Assembly: GCA_032358165.1 (NCBI GenBank)
Contig: JAALGY010000052.1
Coordinates: forward strand, 434,001-498,000
Length of the DNA: 64,000 bases
Source: Diplosphaera chodatii
Taxonomy: Eukaryota; Chlorophyta; Trebouxiophyceae; Prasiolales; Stichococcaceae
Direction: 5' to 3'
The position numbers and the translations under genes were made by a program. Positions 12,624 to 22,486 of this stretch are shown here, piece by piece. Each line of letters begins with the position of its first letter. Positions within the stretch are counted from its first letter, which is position 1. The notes beneath the pieces are model-generated. The model did no database searches and was not told the DNA's origin. It was given only the letters and a program-made list of their open reading frames with translations.

Positions 12624-15600
12624 CTACTCCTTCTGCGGTGCGAACGCCTCCAGCGGCGAGGTGCCGGCCGACGAGGGCAGGCTGATGGGCGGGAGGCCGT
12701 CACCGAACTGCAGCTGCCGCAGCGGCGTGTCCACCCGGGGCACCGCCTTCGGGCTGGTCGCCGGCGCAGCAGGCGGGGTGGGGGCTGCGGCTGCAGGCTG
12801 CTCGCCCGCCGCCGGCGGAGCCTGCAGCGGCGGCGGCTGCGGCGGCGTCACATGGGGCGACTGCGGCATCGACGACGACCTGCACCTCAAGTGACGACCA
12901 GCTGGTGAACGTTTTGTTCTGATGGCTGGAGGCCAGCAAGCCATCGATGACGGACATCCGAATGTCAACGCACCTGCTGTGTCAACCGTCCACTGCAGGG
13001 CTATCACCAGGCACACGCAGGCAAACTCTCAAGAGGGACTTCGCACAGGCATGCTCAAGAGACAGGAGCGCACCGCTGGTGGCGCCCGATGCTGCTGGAG
13101 CTGCTGCGGCGGCTGCCGCGGCCGGAGCCGCGCGGGGGCACCCGCTGCGGGCTGGGCGGCGCCGACAGCTGCCCTGTGGCAGCCGCCATCGCCATCTGGT
13201 GCTGCAGCAGCACCGCAGGAAGTGTCGGTCTCAGTGCGATCCCCAACTCAATGCAGGGCCACCCGAATGGTTCGGGGCTGCCAGGGGCAGATGAGCGTCG
13301 CCCAGTGGACAGCAAGATGATAGCCATTTGAATTGCATGAGCTCCTTTGGCGGGGTCACGCACTGCACCAGGCTGTCCAGAGCATCGCATCGTTGGCAAC
13401 CGAGGACCGTCTGGGCAGCTCCCACGCCGGCCGCGCACCTGCTGCATGTGGTGCGGCATCGCCAGCTGCAGCGGGTACACGCCGGGCGGGTAGCCGAGGC
13501 CTGGGTACGCCGCCGCCGGCATCGCGCCCGCGGGCATGGCCCCCTCGGCGCCCGGCCTCGGCAGGAACCCGTAGCCGGGCATGGCCGCATACTGCACCGC
13601 GTGCCCCCCCTGCATGCCCTGCACGGCCACACCGCTGAGCCGCGTGCCCCATGGCTCCGAGAGGTTGTGGCTCACGCTGGTGGCAGGGTGAAGTGAGCGG
13701 CACCACACGAGAGGCGGCGGGCGCTGGCGTGTTTAGTAGGTGTCCAGATCACCTCCATGCTGAGAAGGCATGCAGGAGACGGCATCAGACAACATTCAAG
13801 GCGCCAGCGCTGCACCTGATACTGCGGCATGCCGTTGGGCAGCACCTGCTGCCCTGGCATGGCCGCCGGCTGCAGGTACTGGTACTGCACACCCGGCGGC
13901 AGACCGGCGACCGGAACTGCCTGCTGATGCAAGAGCAGTCTGTCAGCTCAGATCCTGGTGGACAGCAGACTGTCTGGCCCCAACAGCACAGCCAGACAAC
14001 TGCGGGCACCACACAGCCATGACGCATCGCTGGTTCGCAGAACAGCCTCAGGCTTGGACCGAGCGCCGCGCCTGCATGCCAGGGGGCAGAAATTGCTGCT
14101 GCTGCTGATGGTGGTGAGGGTGGTGCCCGTCCGCTGGCATCTGCACACACCAGCATCAGCACCCTCAGCATACATACGAACGTACGAGACTGGTGTCAGC
14201 CTTGGTGATGCGAGCACGACAGAAGTCCGCAGACAGCGCACAGCAACAGTATGTTCGCCAATTTCACAATACATGGCGTACCTGGACGCCAAGGGGTGCG
14301 GAGCCAGGGTACCCCACAAACTGGGGCCCATTGGGCAGGCGCGGGCCGCCGGGGCCGTGCTGCTGCATGTGCTGCATGTAGTGCTGCTGGGGGTGCTGGT
14401 GCTGCGGCGGCGGCTGCAGCGGGGAGCCGTAGGGGCCCGGCGGCGGCGGACGGAAGGAGGAAGGAGGCATGCCCGGCATCCCGGGGGGGCCCCACCCGCC
14501 CGCCGCCGCCGCCCGCTGCTGCGCCGCCGCCTGCTGCTGGTGGTGGTGCTGGTGCTGCGCGGCCGCTGCTGCGTGGTAAGCAGCCGCCGCCGCCGCCTGC
14601 AGGCGCCACAGCAGGGCGGTGCGATCCATCGGAAGGGCTGTGCGATCACAATACGACGGCGCACTGATGCTGCTGTTCATGTGCAGGCTGTCCAGGGGGT
14701 GTTACCATGTCGGGCATGCCGCCGCTGTTGCGCCGGGAGTGCATGCCGCCGGGCGGCGGGCCCTGGAAGCCGTAGCCTGCCGGCACGCCCGGGAAGCCGC
14801 GGCCAGGCAGCTCCGGATACTGCACCACACTTATGATATGTCAGACGCAGCACCAAGTGTGCCTGGTGCCTGGGTGCTTGTACCATGGCACTGTGAAGCT
14901 GCTACAGGGAAGCTGCAACACTCCTTGTCCTGCGTGGCGGGGATGACGGGTCTGCCAAGGTGTGCAGGCGCTGACCTGGCTGCCGTAGGGGGGCACTGCA
15001 TACGAGGCGCCCTGCTCCCCAGGCCGGTCCCCAAAACCCTGGTCGTAGCGCGGGGCAAAACGGCCATGCGCCCGCCTGAAGTCAGGGTCCTGCAGCTCCG
15101 CCTGCCTGTTCCTGCAAGCAGAGTTCCCGCACCACATTCATGGCACCAGCTGATGGCGCCACACCAGCAAGACGAACACATTGGTGCGAGCCTCGGCTTC
15201 CATGACACAGGACAGCAACACCACTGTCCGATGGTTCGCTGCACGCCTGGTTCCTCGCAAGCACAGTATGAAAGCCGCACAGGGCTGAGGGTGCAGTCTC
15301 ACCGCAGGACGGCTTTTTTTTCCAGGCTGTGCTGCTGCCCGGGGCCGCCGTTGGGCACCGCGCCGCCGCCGCCGCTGGACGGCCGCCTGCTGCTGGCTGC
15401 GCCCTCCCCGCCCTGCTGCACGTTGCAGATCCACTGAGACTGCAGCCGATGCTCGTGCGGCAGGTAGGTCGTGGCTGACTTCTGTCCGAATGCAGCGCAT
15501 GCACAAGTGCGGGGCTGGCCGGCATCGCCAGCGGCCAAAGCAGGAAGCACGCCACACAGTGCGGTACTCGATGATCGTCCGGACAATGAGGTGATCCGGC

Positions 15601-17261
15601 ACCTGCTGTGGCGGCGGCTGCTCGGGGGACGTGCCGGCGGCGGCGCCCGCCGCGCCGTTCCCCCCAAAGATGCGGGCACGCGCCTTGTGGTACTCCTCCT
15701 CTCGCTCCTGTACCGACCTGCATGAAGGCACGACAGGCCTTGATGCAGACGCAACATGGAGATTTGCACTCGCTGCATGCACCACGGGTCGCAGTGCCAT
15801 GCCGTTCCAAGGAGGTGACCAACTTACAGCGTACAAGCAAAATTGCAATGTACAGAGGCGCGGGGCCGCACCTGGCGCCGCCGGCCTCGCTGTTGCTGGC
15901 GCTGGCGGCGTCGTCGCTGGGGGCGCGCCCTGCCAGGGGCCCGCCGCTGCTGGGGCGCCGCACCAGCAGCTTGGGCGCCTCGGCGCCGGCCACCGAGCCG
16001 TTGCCGGTGCGGCCTGCTGGATTGCACACAGAGATAGGCATATGTAATCATTTGGCAGAGTGTCTGCACGTACTGGGTGCGACTGCCGGCTGTGCAAGGA
16101 GCTTGCACCTTGTCCGTCACAACTCCAGCTAGCTGCCAAGCGGTGCTGGCAAAGGAACAGGGTCTGGGAGGAGCAGACGATCGCACCGTCGGCGAGCTTC
16201 AGGTCCGAGAGCCGCGGCGGCCGCGGGCGGGCGGAGCCGCCGGTGCGCTGCGCGACGATGCGGCCGGCAAACTCCCCCGCCTCCGCGGTGCTCGTCTCCA
16301 GGCCATAGTACTGCGACGTCTTGTGCGCCAGCATGCGCTGCAGGGGGTTTCCGGCATGGTTGGCAACAGGTGTGGTGACGATGGTATGGACCACCTCAAG
16401 CAGGTGGAGCCGGGAGTGGCAGAGCTCGATGGGCAGCGAGGCACCTGGTACGGCGTCAGGTTCGGCGCAAACACGAGCTGCTGCTGCTCCGGCTGCCCCA
16501 GGAACCGCTCCACCTCCAGCTCGAAGCTGCACACTGGGTGCAGACAACACAGCCAACGTCAGTGTACCACAGTTGTCATATATCCGATTGAACATTGCCG
16601 CGCACACATCCCGTTCAGCGACACTCCGGGCGCTGCGGCGTCCGCACCCGTGAGGCGGTTGGTGGAGCTGCACAGGGCGTCCCGAATGGAGCTGTCTACG
16701 AAAGGGCCCGCGGCATCGCTGTCGACCGGCGCCGCCCTTGAAGCGGGCCTGCTGTCTGTCGTGCTGCTGGCTGCCTGCGCGTCCGCCTCCGCACTGCAGC
16801 CCACCGATGAGAGCAGTTCAGTGCGTCGAGGTGATACCCTCAGGATTGACACGGTGTGAGCAGCATGCATCTGCCACAGCTGATCAGGCGCTGTTGGGCC
16901 CAAGCGCAAGTTTCCACAGGTATTGTGCACGCATAGCCGCCCACTGAGCATTGGACGGTTGCATCTTGCTTGCATGACTGGTTTCAGACGCTGCAGAAGC
17001 GTGATGGCTGGTGGTATGACCGCTGCAGGGAGCGTGGTGCTGGCACTACAGGCCCAATCATGCACTGTGCGGCGGCCACCCGCGAGCGCAGCATCAGTCC
17101 GGCGGTCTCGAGACCCTCAGAGAGCTTCACCTGCCATTCTGATCAGTTGCTGGACGCCGCTCCGCCGCTGGGCTGACGGCAAGCCTGGAGAACTCCGGTA
17201 ATCGATCGCTTTCGTCCCATGCGTCCGGCTCGTGCGCCTGCAGCGGCGTCTTCTCTGTCAT
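12624..17261 (-). CDS. R3H-SUZ-SUZ-C domain RNA-binding protein, about 756 aa
   Basis: Probable single-stranded RNA-binding regulator of the R3HDM/ARPP21/Encore type. Exons: 17261-17131, 16793-16648, 16533-16445, 16337-16187, 16016-15872, 15717-15603, 15439-15303, 15111-14976, 14819-14706, 14596-14282, 14140-14060, 13920-13816, about 13654-13439, 13201-13074, 12885-12624. The R3H domain spans residues 80-172 (FVDSSIRDAL ... FELEVERFLG ... MLAHKTSQYYGLETST). A SUZ motif follows (SVQEREEEYHKARARIFGG, about 221-240), then SUZ-C (NRQAELQDPDFRRAHGRF, about 305-322). The C-terminal half is Pro/Met/Gln/His-rich and probably disordered. Phases agree except at the 13654 acceptor, where several in-frame AGs are possible. 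The first exon (MTEKTPLQAHEPDAWDES) was chosen because its phase-2 donor fits exon 2 exactly. Confidence 0.88.
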
Positions 17262-17841
17262 CGGATCGAGTGGTGAGGAACGCAAACGACGTGCGAGTGA
17301 TCGAGTGCAAGCAGGGGGCACGCAGAGGATAGTGCAGGCTTTTGTGGGACTGCCAGATAACTTCCACGTCGGTCTGCTGCTTCCAGTGCTCTTGGCGGCA
17401 CATACTGGGTACCGCAGAAATGTGCATATGCAGCGTTGGTACGGTACCAGCAGGTGAAGGTCAGAAGGTCAGGGAGTGCAAGCTGATGGATCATTGAAGG
17501 CATGGCAACGGGATGGTCAATATTCGCATGCCGGCCTGCCGCCGCTGATTTCTGCATTCAGGTAGGTGTGCTCACCGTGATCCCATACGCAGGCCGTGCG
17601 CTGTGACACAGACATGCACATGCACATGCACATGCGCCAATACATTCTCATGAATAGTGACGTCTGCGTAGAGCTCATCCGACATGGTTCATGACATGGT
17701 TCCCAACCATCATCCCGCTGCTGCAGCTGTGGCCTTGTACCATGTGCATGCCAGCGCTCTACGTTTGCCGTGTATCGCTAGCCTCATGGCAGTATAGGAA
17801 CCCCCACTGCACTTGCCCAAGATGGGCACTGAGCATGCGCA
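17262..17841. other. Intergenic region between tandem minus-strand genes
   Basis: About 580 bases between the R3H-SUZ start and the LSm3 stop. It holds the LSm3 3' end and the R3H-SUZ promoter, plus the microsatellite at 17610. No coding exon is supported. Confidence 0.4.
17610..17636. repeat. (ACATGC)n microsatellite
   Basis: About four and a half tandem copies of a hexamer (ACATGC register), in the region between the R3H-SUZ and LSm3 genes. About 50 bases downstream (near 17680-17705) GACATGGTTC also occurs twice in tandem. Confidence 0.7.
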
Positions 17842-18560
17842 TCATGAGCGCAAAGGTGGAGACACCTGCACATAAACCATCTTCGTCAGCAGCATGTCGG
17901 CACAGAGTTTTGTGAGGCGCCAGCCGGTGTCGATGTCTGGTCGTCAGCACATGTGCTCAAGCAAAGCCAGTGTGCAAAGTTCTTGAGCAAGCAGTGCATA
18001 GCAGTTTCAAACGTCACCAAAACGATGCCATCGCCACGAACGAATAGGTAAGGGACAGCACGCTTGTTGGTCTGCATGACGGCACGCTGCTGGGTGAAGC
18101 CTGGTGTGCTTGCTGCTGATGTTTGGTGAAGTGTGACTTGCAATCAAGCAAGTCTTGCATGCAACAAGCGTTGTGGTAGTGGCTGCGCATGCTTCAGAAG
18201 CTGATGGCGTGTGCACCTTGATGATCTCCTCATATGTCTCGTCATCAATCTCAACCATCGTGATCGTCTCTTCCACATCCCCCAGGATCATGTTCAGATG
18301 CTGATCGTACGCCTGCACCGCAGCGTAGGTCGGATTTGCACTGAATCCAAACCATCCTGCAGGCTGCTTTGATTTCGGACAATCTGCAGTGTCGGCTCAG
18401 CTTGCAGCGTGCGGTGGAGGCCACTCACATGCAGCTTGCCGCGCAGCTCCCGCTCGCCACGACATTTGACATATATCCGCTCGTCCAGGGACAGGCGTAT
18501 GATGTCCAGCGGCTCCTTTACTGTGGCCTCCTCCTCAGCTGCGGGCGGCAGTGCCGCCAT
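17842..18560 (-). CDS. LSM3: U6 snRNA-associated Sm-like protein LSm3, 101 aa
   Basis: Subunit of the LSm2-8 ring (U6 snRNA 3' end, splicing) and the LSm1-7 ring (mRNA decapping). Exons: 18560-18429, 18312-18217, 18071-18018, 17865-17842, all joined in phase 0. The leader is [19 protein letters not shown]. Sm1 is [20 protein letters not shown] ... [10 protein letters not shown]. Sm2 is [18 protein letters not shown]. The eight-codon last exon (VSPPLRS plus stop) was recovered because it restores the conserved C-terminus of the family. Length matches known LSm3 proteins (about 100 aa). The gene is divergent from phosphoglycolate phosphatase with 442 bases between the start codons. Confidence 0.96.
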
Positions 18561-18910
18561 CTGCTGCAGGTTGTGCCACTCGGTGCTACGTGGGCGACCG
18601 GCTTATCTCAGCGCCTGCCTCACTTAGGCAGTACTTTGGAGTGGTGATGACGAGCCTTAAGGGTGCCAGGTGCCGCGAACACGGACCCAAGCTCGCAGCT
18701 CAAAGGCGATCTTGCCAGGATCTTCACGGACTTGTAAGCACGCCGACTGTCTGCAGGGCAAGCGTCGCCAGTGTGTCTTCTCAAACGATCAGCGTGGACG
18801 ACCGCTATGCGTGTGCGGTGTGCCACCGTTTGCTGCAACATGTTTGCTTCAGACGGGGGCGGTTTCTCGGTCATAAGGGGCAGGTGAGCTTGCTCACACC
18901 ACAGCACATC

Positions 18911-18918
18911 TATATAAG
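18911..18918 (+). promoter_or_regulatory. TATA-like element upstream of phosphoglycolate phosphatase
   Basis: TATATAAG lies 85 bases upstream of the ATG at 19003, in the short divergent promoter shared with LSM3. The position suits a TATA box if the 5' leader is about 55-60 bases. Confidence 0.5.
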
Positions 18919-19002
18919 GCACCTCACACCCAACACCACGCAGCACCAGGAGCGATGCTTATGTGAGACGGCTGCTGCCAGCTGACGTACGCTCAAGCAG
19001 CC

Positions 19003-21381
19003 ATGCACAGCCTCAGGTGCTTCTCGTCACCACAGATCGCTACCCACAGCACGTGTGGCCCCCGCTCATCGGTGGTGGCCCCGCTCCCGCAGCAGCACAG
19101 CCAGCCCGCGAGGCAACTGCCGCGCACCAGCAGCACCAGTCAGCCACTTTGCACCCGTTCCGCGCGATCTGCCCGCACCATGGCTGCCAGCAATGGCGCC
19201 GGCGGCAACGGCGCATCCGCAGCAGGTGCAGCGTGCGCAAGACGACTTGATCGTCACCGTCGTGATATGTATCAGTTCACGAAGAGCAACCTGTACAGGT
19301 GTTTGACTGCAGCTGCTGACCATCCCGTCTGCCGCAATCCCACGCAGTCAAGAAGGCAGCGCCTGAGGACCTGAAGGCACTGATCGAGAAGGTGGACTGC
19401 TTCATCTTTGATTGCGACGGTGAGTGACGCTGGTATGCATCATTTTACACGAGTCAATGAGAACGGTCATTATAACAATCCCCTTCGATGTAGCATGCGC
19501 AATCATGCGCCAGTCATGCCTGCAGGCGTTGTGTGGCGGGGGGACTCCTTGATTGAGGGTGTGTCAGAAACCATCGACTTCCTGCGGTCCCTGGTGCGCG
19601 CTGATCTCCCGTGCCGTGCCTGCGCATGCAACCTGAGGAGTGGAGACAGCAGATGCATGCTGCGATGTGTGGGGGACCGGGGAGTTTGCGCTGCAGCCGC
19701 AGCTGAGCAGGTCAGGTGCTGCTGTGCGCAGGGCAAGAAGCTATACTTTGTGACTAACAACTCTACAAAGAGCCGGGAAGGCTACCTGGGCAAATTCACA
19801 AAGCTGGGCCTCAAAATCTCGGCAGAGGAGATCTACTCCTCCTCCTACGCAGCGGCAGCCTACCTCGAGTCCATCAGCTTCCCCAAGGACAAGAAGGTGC
19901 CAGTGCTGCTGTCCGCAAGTTCCCATAAGCATGCTGTGCCGGCATCTACTGCAGACGTGTTCGTCTGAAGAAGTGTAGCATCACAGTGTGTAGCATCCAA
20001 CCTGCCTGCGCAGCCCAAACTGTGGCCGTCGTTTGATGCATATCGTCGAGGCCCCTCGCTCGCAGGTGTACATCATCGGCGATGTCGGCATCCAGGAGGA
20101 GATGGACCTGCTGGGCATCCAGCACACCGGCGGGCCGTCGGACAACGGCAAGACCGTGGAGCTGAAGTTGGGCTACGCGATGCCGCACGACAAGGATGTG
20201 AGTCGTTAGGGGGACCCGAGCGCCCGCCGGTGCTGGTGACGTACACCGTCGTGCGCGAGCTGCTTCTTGAATGGGACATGCAGGCAGCCATGCCATGCCA
20301 TGCAATGGTCGGGTGGTCGGACTTCATTTCAGTAAACGTTGATGTTGTTGATGAGTCACCCAGATGCGAATTGCAGGTGGGCGCGGTGGTAGTCGGCCAC
20401 GACCGCAACATCAACTACCACAAGATCCAGTACGCCACGCTGTGCATCCGGGAGAACCCGGGATGCCACTTCATCGCGACCAACCTGGACGCTGTCACGC
20501 ACCTTACAGATGCACAGGTGCGCTGCGTCAAACAATCAGCTGCTGAGCGTCCCACCAGCAAGCAGTATTTTCTCAACAGCCCGCGCACGCTACAACTCCG
20601 GTCTGTCTCTGCTGAGCAGGAGTGGGCAGGCAATGGTGCGATGGTGGGCGCCATCAAGGGTGCGAAACTGCACATGGCGATGTGCTGATGTTGCTGGCGT
20701 GCTTGCCAGCTGGTACACTGCAGCCGCTGCGCCCGGCAGCATGCACGGGCTGCTGTCACCCTGGGGTGGCAGGCTGCACTCCCTGCTTCAGGTGCTGTGT
20801 GCCGAATGGACCATAACGTCAAGTCACCGACGTTTCCTTCCAACGGTGTGCAGGCTCCACCAAGCGGGAGCCGACGGTTGTGGGCAAGCCCGAGGAGTTC
20901 ATGCTGGCTAACATCGCGGCCAAGTCCGGGCTGCGGCGGGACCAGATCTGCATGGTCGGCGACCGCCTGGACACCGACATCGCGTTCGGCAACGACGGCG
21001 GGCTCACCACCATGCTGGTGCTGTCGGGTGAGGCTGTAACCCTGCAAGTCTGCGTGCAATGGAAACGGAGAACAGGACTGCATGTGGTGGTGATGTTGTC
21101 TTGCTGAGTCGGTTCCTTTCTCCAAGCTCTTGTCGGCGACTTCGCACAGTGCGCGAATCACGCAGATAGTTGACTGGCGTGCCTCTGGCATTGCTGCTGT
21201 TCCTGCAGAACCATCACTCTCTGTTGCTGTGTGCTGCTTACCGGGCTGATGTTGACAAGATGTTGCTGCAGGCGTGACTACCGAGGCTGAGCTGCTGAGC
21301 CCGGAGAACACGGTGCACCCGGACCTGTACACCAACCAGCTGCCGGACGTGCTGGCGATCAAGGAGGCAGTAGCGGCATGA
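19003..21381 (+). CDS. PGP1: Phosphoglycolate phosphatase, chloroplast, 374 aa
   Basis: Dephosphorylates 2-phosphoglycolate made by Rubisco oxygenation, the first step of photorespiration, in the stroma. Exons: 19003-19225, 19348-19419, 19526-19593, 19732-19896, 20066-20197, 20377-20517, 20620-20659, 20854-21027, 21272-21381; all phases agree. The first 60 or so residues are Ser/Thr/Arg-rich with almost no acidic residues (MHSLRCFSSPQIATHSTCGP), a good transit peptide. HAD-superfamily motifs are all present: nucleophile motif FIFDCDGVVWRGDSLI, motif II FVTNNSTKSREGY, motif III lysine in VVGKPEEFM, motif IV MVGDRLDTDIAFG. The cap (IIGDVGIQEE ... AVVVGHDRNINYHK) is that of the class IIA HAD phosphatases. 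A paralogous p-nitrophenyl-phosphatase is the only alternative; the transit peptide favours the plastid enzyme. Confidence 0.96.
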
Positions 21382-21747
21382 GCGCCACTACAACGTGCAG
21401 AACTGCTGGCCTGGCGCCTAGCCATATCAGCATCACCAGTTCATGCAGCTGCACCGCAGCCGAGCAATATGAACCAGTTGCTACGATTGATCTCTCCTGC
21501 CCCAACTTGCTCGGCATGTTGTGGGACATACGGCAACCCTACGTTGCAATTCATCAGCATTGCCGCTTGGTTTGTCATCTGGCTTTAGAATCTCCAGGAA
21601 GGATGCTGGAAGTGAAAGAGCGGGCAAGGGTCGTTGATGGATGGACCAGATAAGGGTGAAATCGCAGGCGTCAGCTGCCGCACCCGCAAGCCCGCAGCGC
21701 ATAGCCATCTCTCCTGCTATCGCATACTTGCATCAATCGCAGCAATC
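21382..21747. other. Intergenic region upstream of plastocyanin
   Basis: 366 bases between the PGP stop and the plastocyanin ATG on the same strand. It contains the PGP 3' end and the plastocyanin promoter. I see no canonical TATA box or TGTAA element. Confidence 0.4.
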
Positions 21748-22209
21748 ATGCAGACCGCTATGGTGCAGACCCCCGTCGCTATGCCGGTGAAGGCCGTGGC
21801 ATCCCGCCGCGTTGCTGCCCCGGTCTCCTGCACCCTCCGCCAGGACGTCGCACGCGTGGCCAAGGCCGCTGGCGTGTCCATCGCCACCCTGGGCCTGGCG
21901 CTGTCGGCGCACGCCGCCAACGTGAAGCTGGGCACAGACGCCGGCGGCCTGGTCTTCGACCCGGACACCGTGACCATCAAGGCCGGCGAGTCCGTGACGT
22001 GGACCAACAACGCAGGCTTCCCCCACAACGTCGTCTTCGACGAGGATGCCATCCCGGGCGGCGAGTCGGCTGACAAGCTGAGCCACGAGGACTACCTGAA
22101 CGCGAAGGGCGAGACCGTCTCCAGCACCTTCAAGACCGCTGGCACATACGAGTACTACTGCGAGCCCCACCAGGGTGCTGGCATGGCCGGCAAGGTCATC
22201 GTGCAGTAG
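21748..22209 (+). CDS. PCY1: Plastocyanin precursor, chloroplast lumen, 153 aa
   Basis: Type I copper protein carrying electrons from cytochrome b6f to photosystem I. It is a single uninterrupted exon, the only such gene in the window. A bipartite transit sequence ends in a lumenal signal (RVAKAAGVSIATLGLALSAHA), with cleavage likely before ANVKLGTDAG. The copper ligands are visible: His in GFPHNVVFDEDA, then Cys, His and Met in YYCEPHQGAGMAG. The mature part of about 98 residues is the usual algal length. An in-frame open stretch runs upstream, but the ATG at 21748 fits the transit peptide best. PETE is an alternative symbol. Confidence 0.98.
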   Translation: MQTAMVQTPVAMPVKAVASRRVAAPVSCTLRQDVARVAKAAGVSIATLGLALSAHAANVKLGTDAGGLVFDPDTVTIKAGESVTWTNNAGFPHNVVFDEDAIPGGESADKLSHEDYLNAKGETVSSTFKTAGTYEYYCEPHQGAGMAGKVIVQ

Positions 22210-22333
22210 ATGCGCAGTGCTGGTAGCACACAGCTAGTCCAGACGAATTTGATCTGAGCACTGTTGGCTTTCACATCTGGTCATGCAGCCAAAATTTGCC
22301 AACAATTACCAGTGAGCTTCTGCAAACACCTGC

Positions 22334-22338
22334 TGTAA
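22334..22338 (+). terminator. TGTAA polyadenylation signal of plastocyanin
   Basis: TGTAA 125 bases after the plastocyanin stop, inside the 277-base convergent interval shared with the V-ATPase subunit d gene. Confidence 0.6.
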
Positions 22339-22376
22339 CTGCAGCTCGAGAGAGTCTATTCATCCATTGTTGTCCG

Positions 22377-22381
22377 TTACA
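22377..22381 (-). terminator. TGTAA polyadenylation signal of V-ATPase subunit d
   Basis: TTACA on the + strand, so TGTAA on the minus strand, 106 bases after the stop of the V-ATPase gene. It lies only about 40 bases from the plastocyanin signal on the opposite strand, so the two transcripts probably overlap at their 3' ends. Confidence 0.55.
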
Positions 22382-22486
22382 CTCTGCCACCACATGCAAC
22401 CCTTGCACGACTCTCCATGCTAAGTTTCTGGGTGAACAAACGCTGACTGTGAGCGTGCAACCGCCAACATCCATGGTCACCATTGA

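Noticed and set aside
15138..16673. A 511-residue minus-strand open frame
   Set aside because: It crosses introns of the R3H-SUZ gene; the R3H, SUZ and SUZ-C segments lie in other frames joined by splicing.
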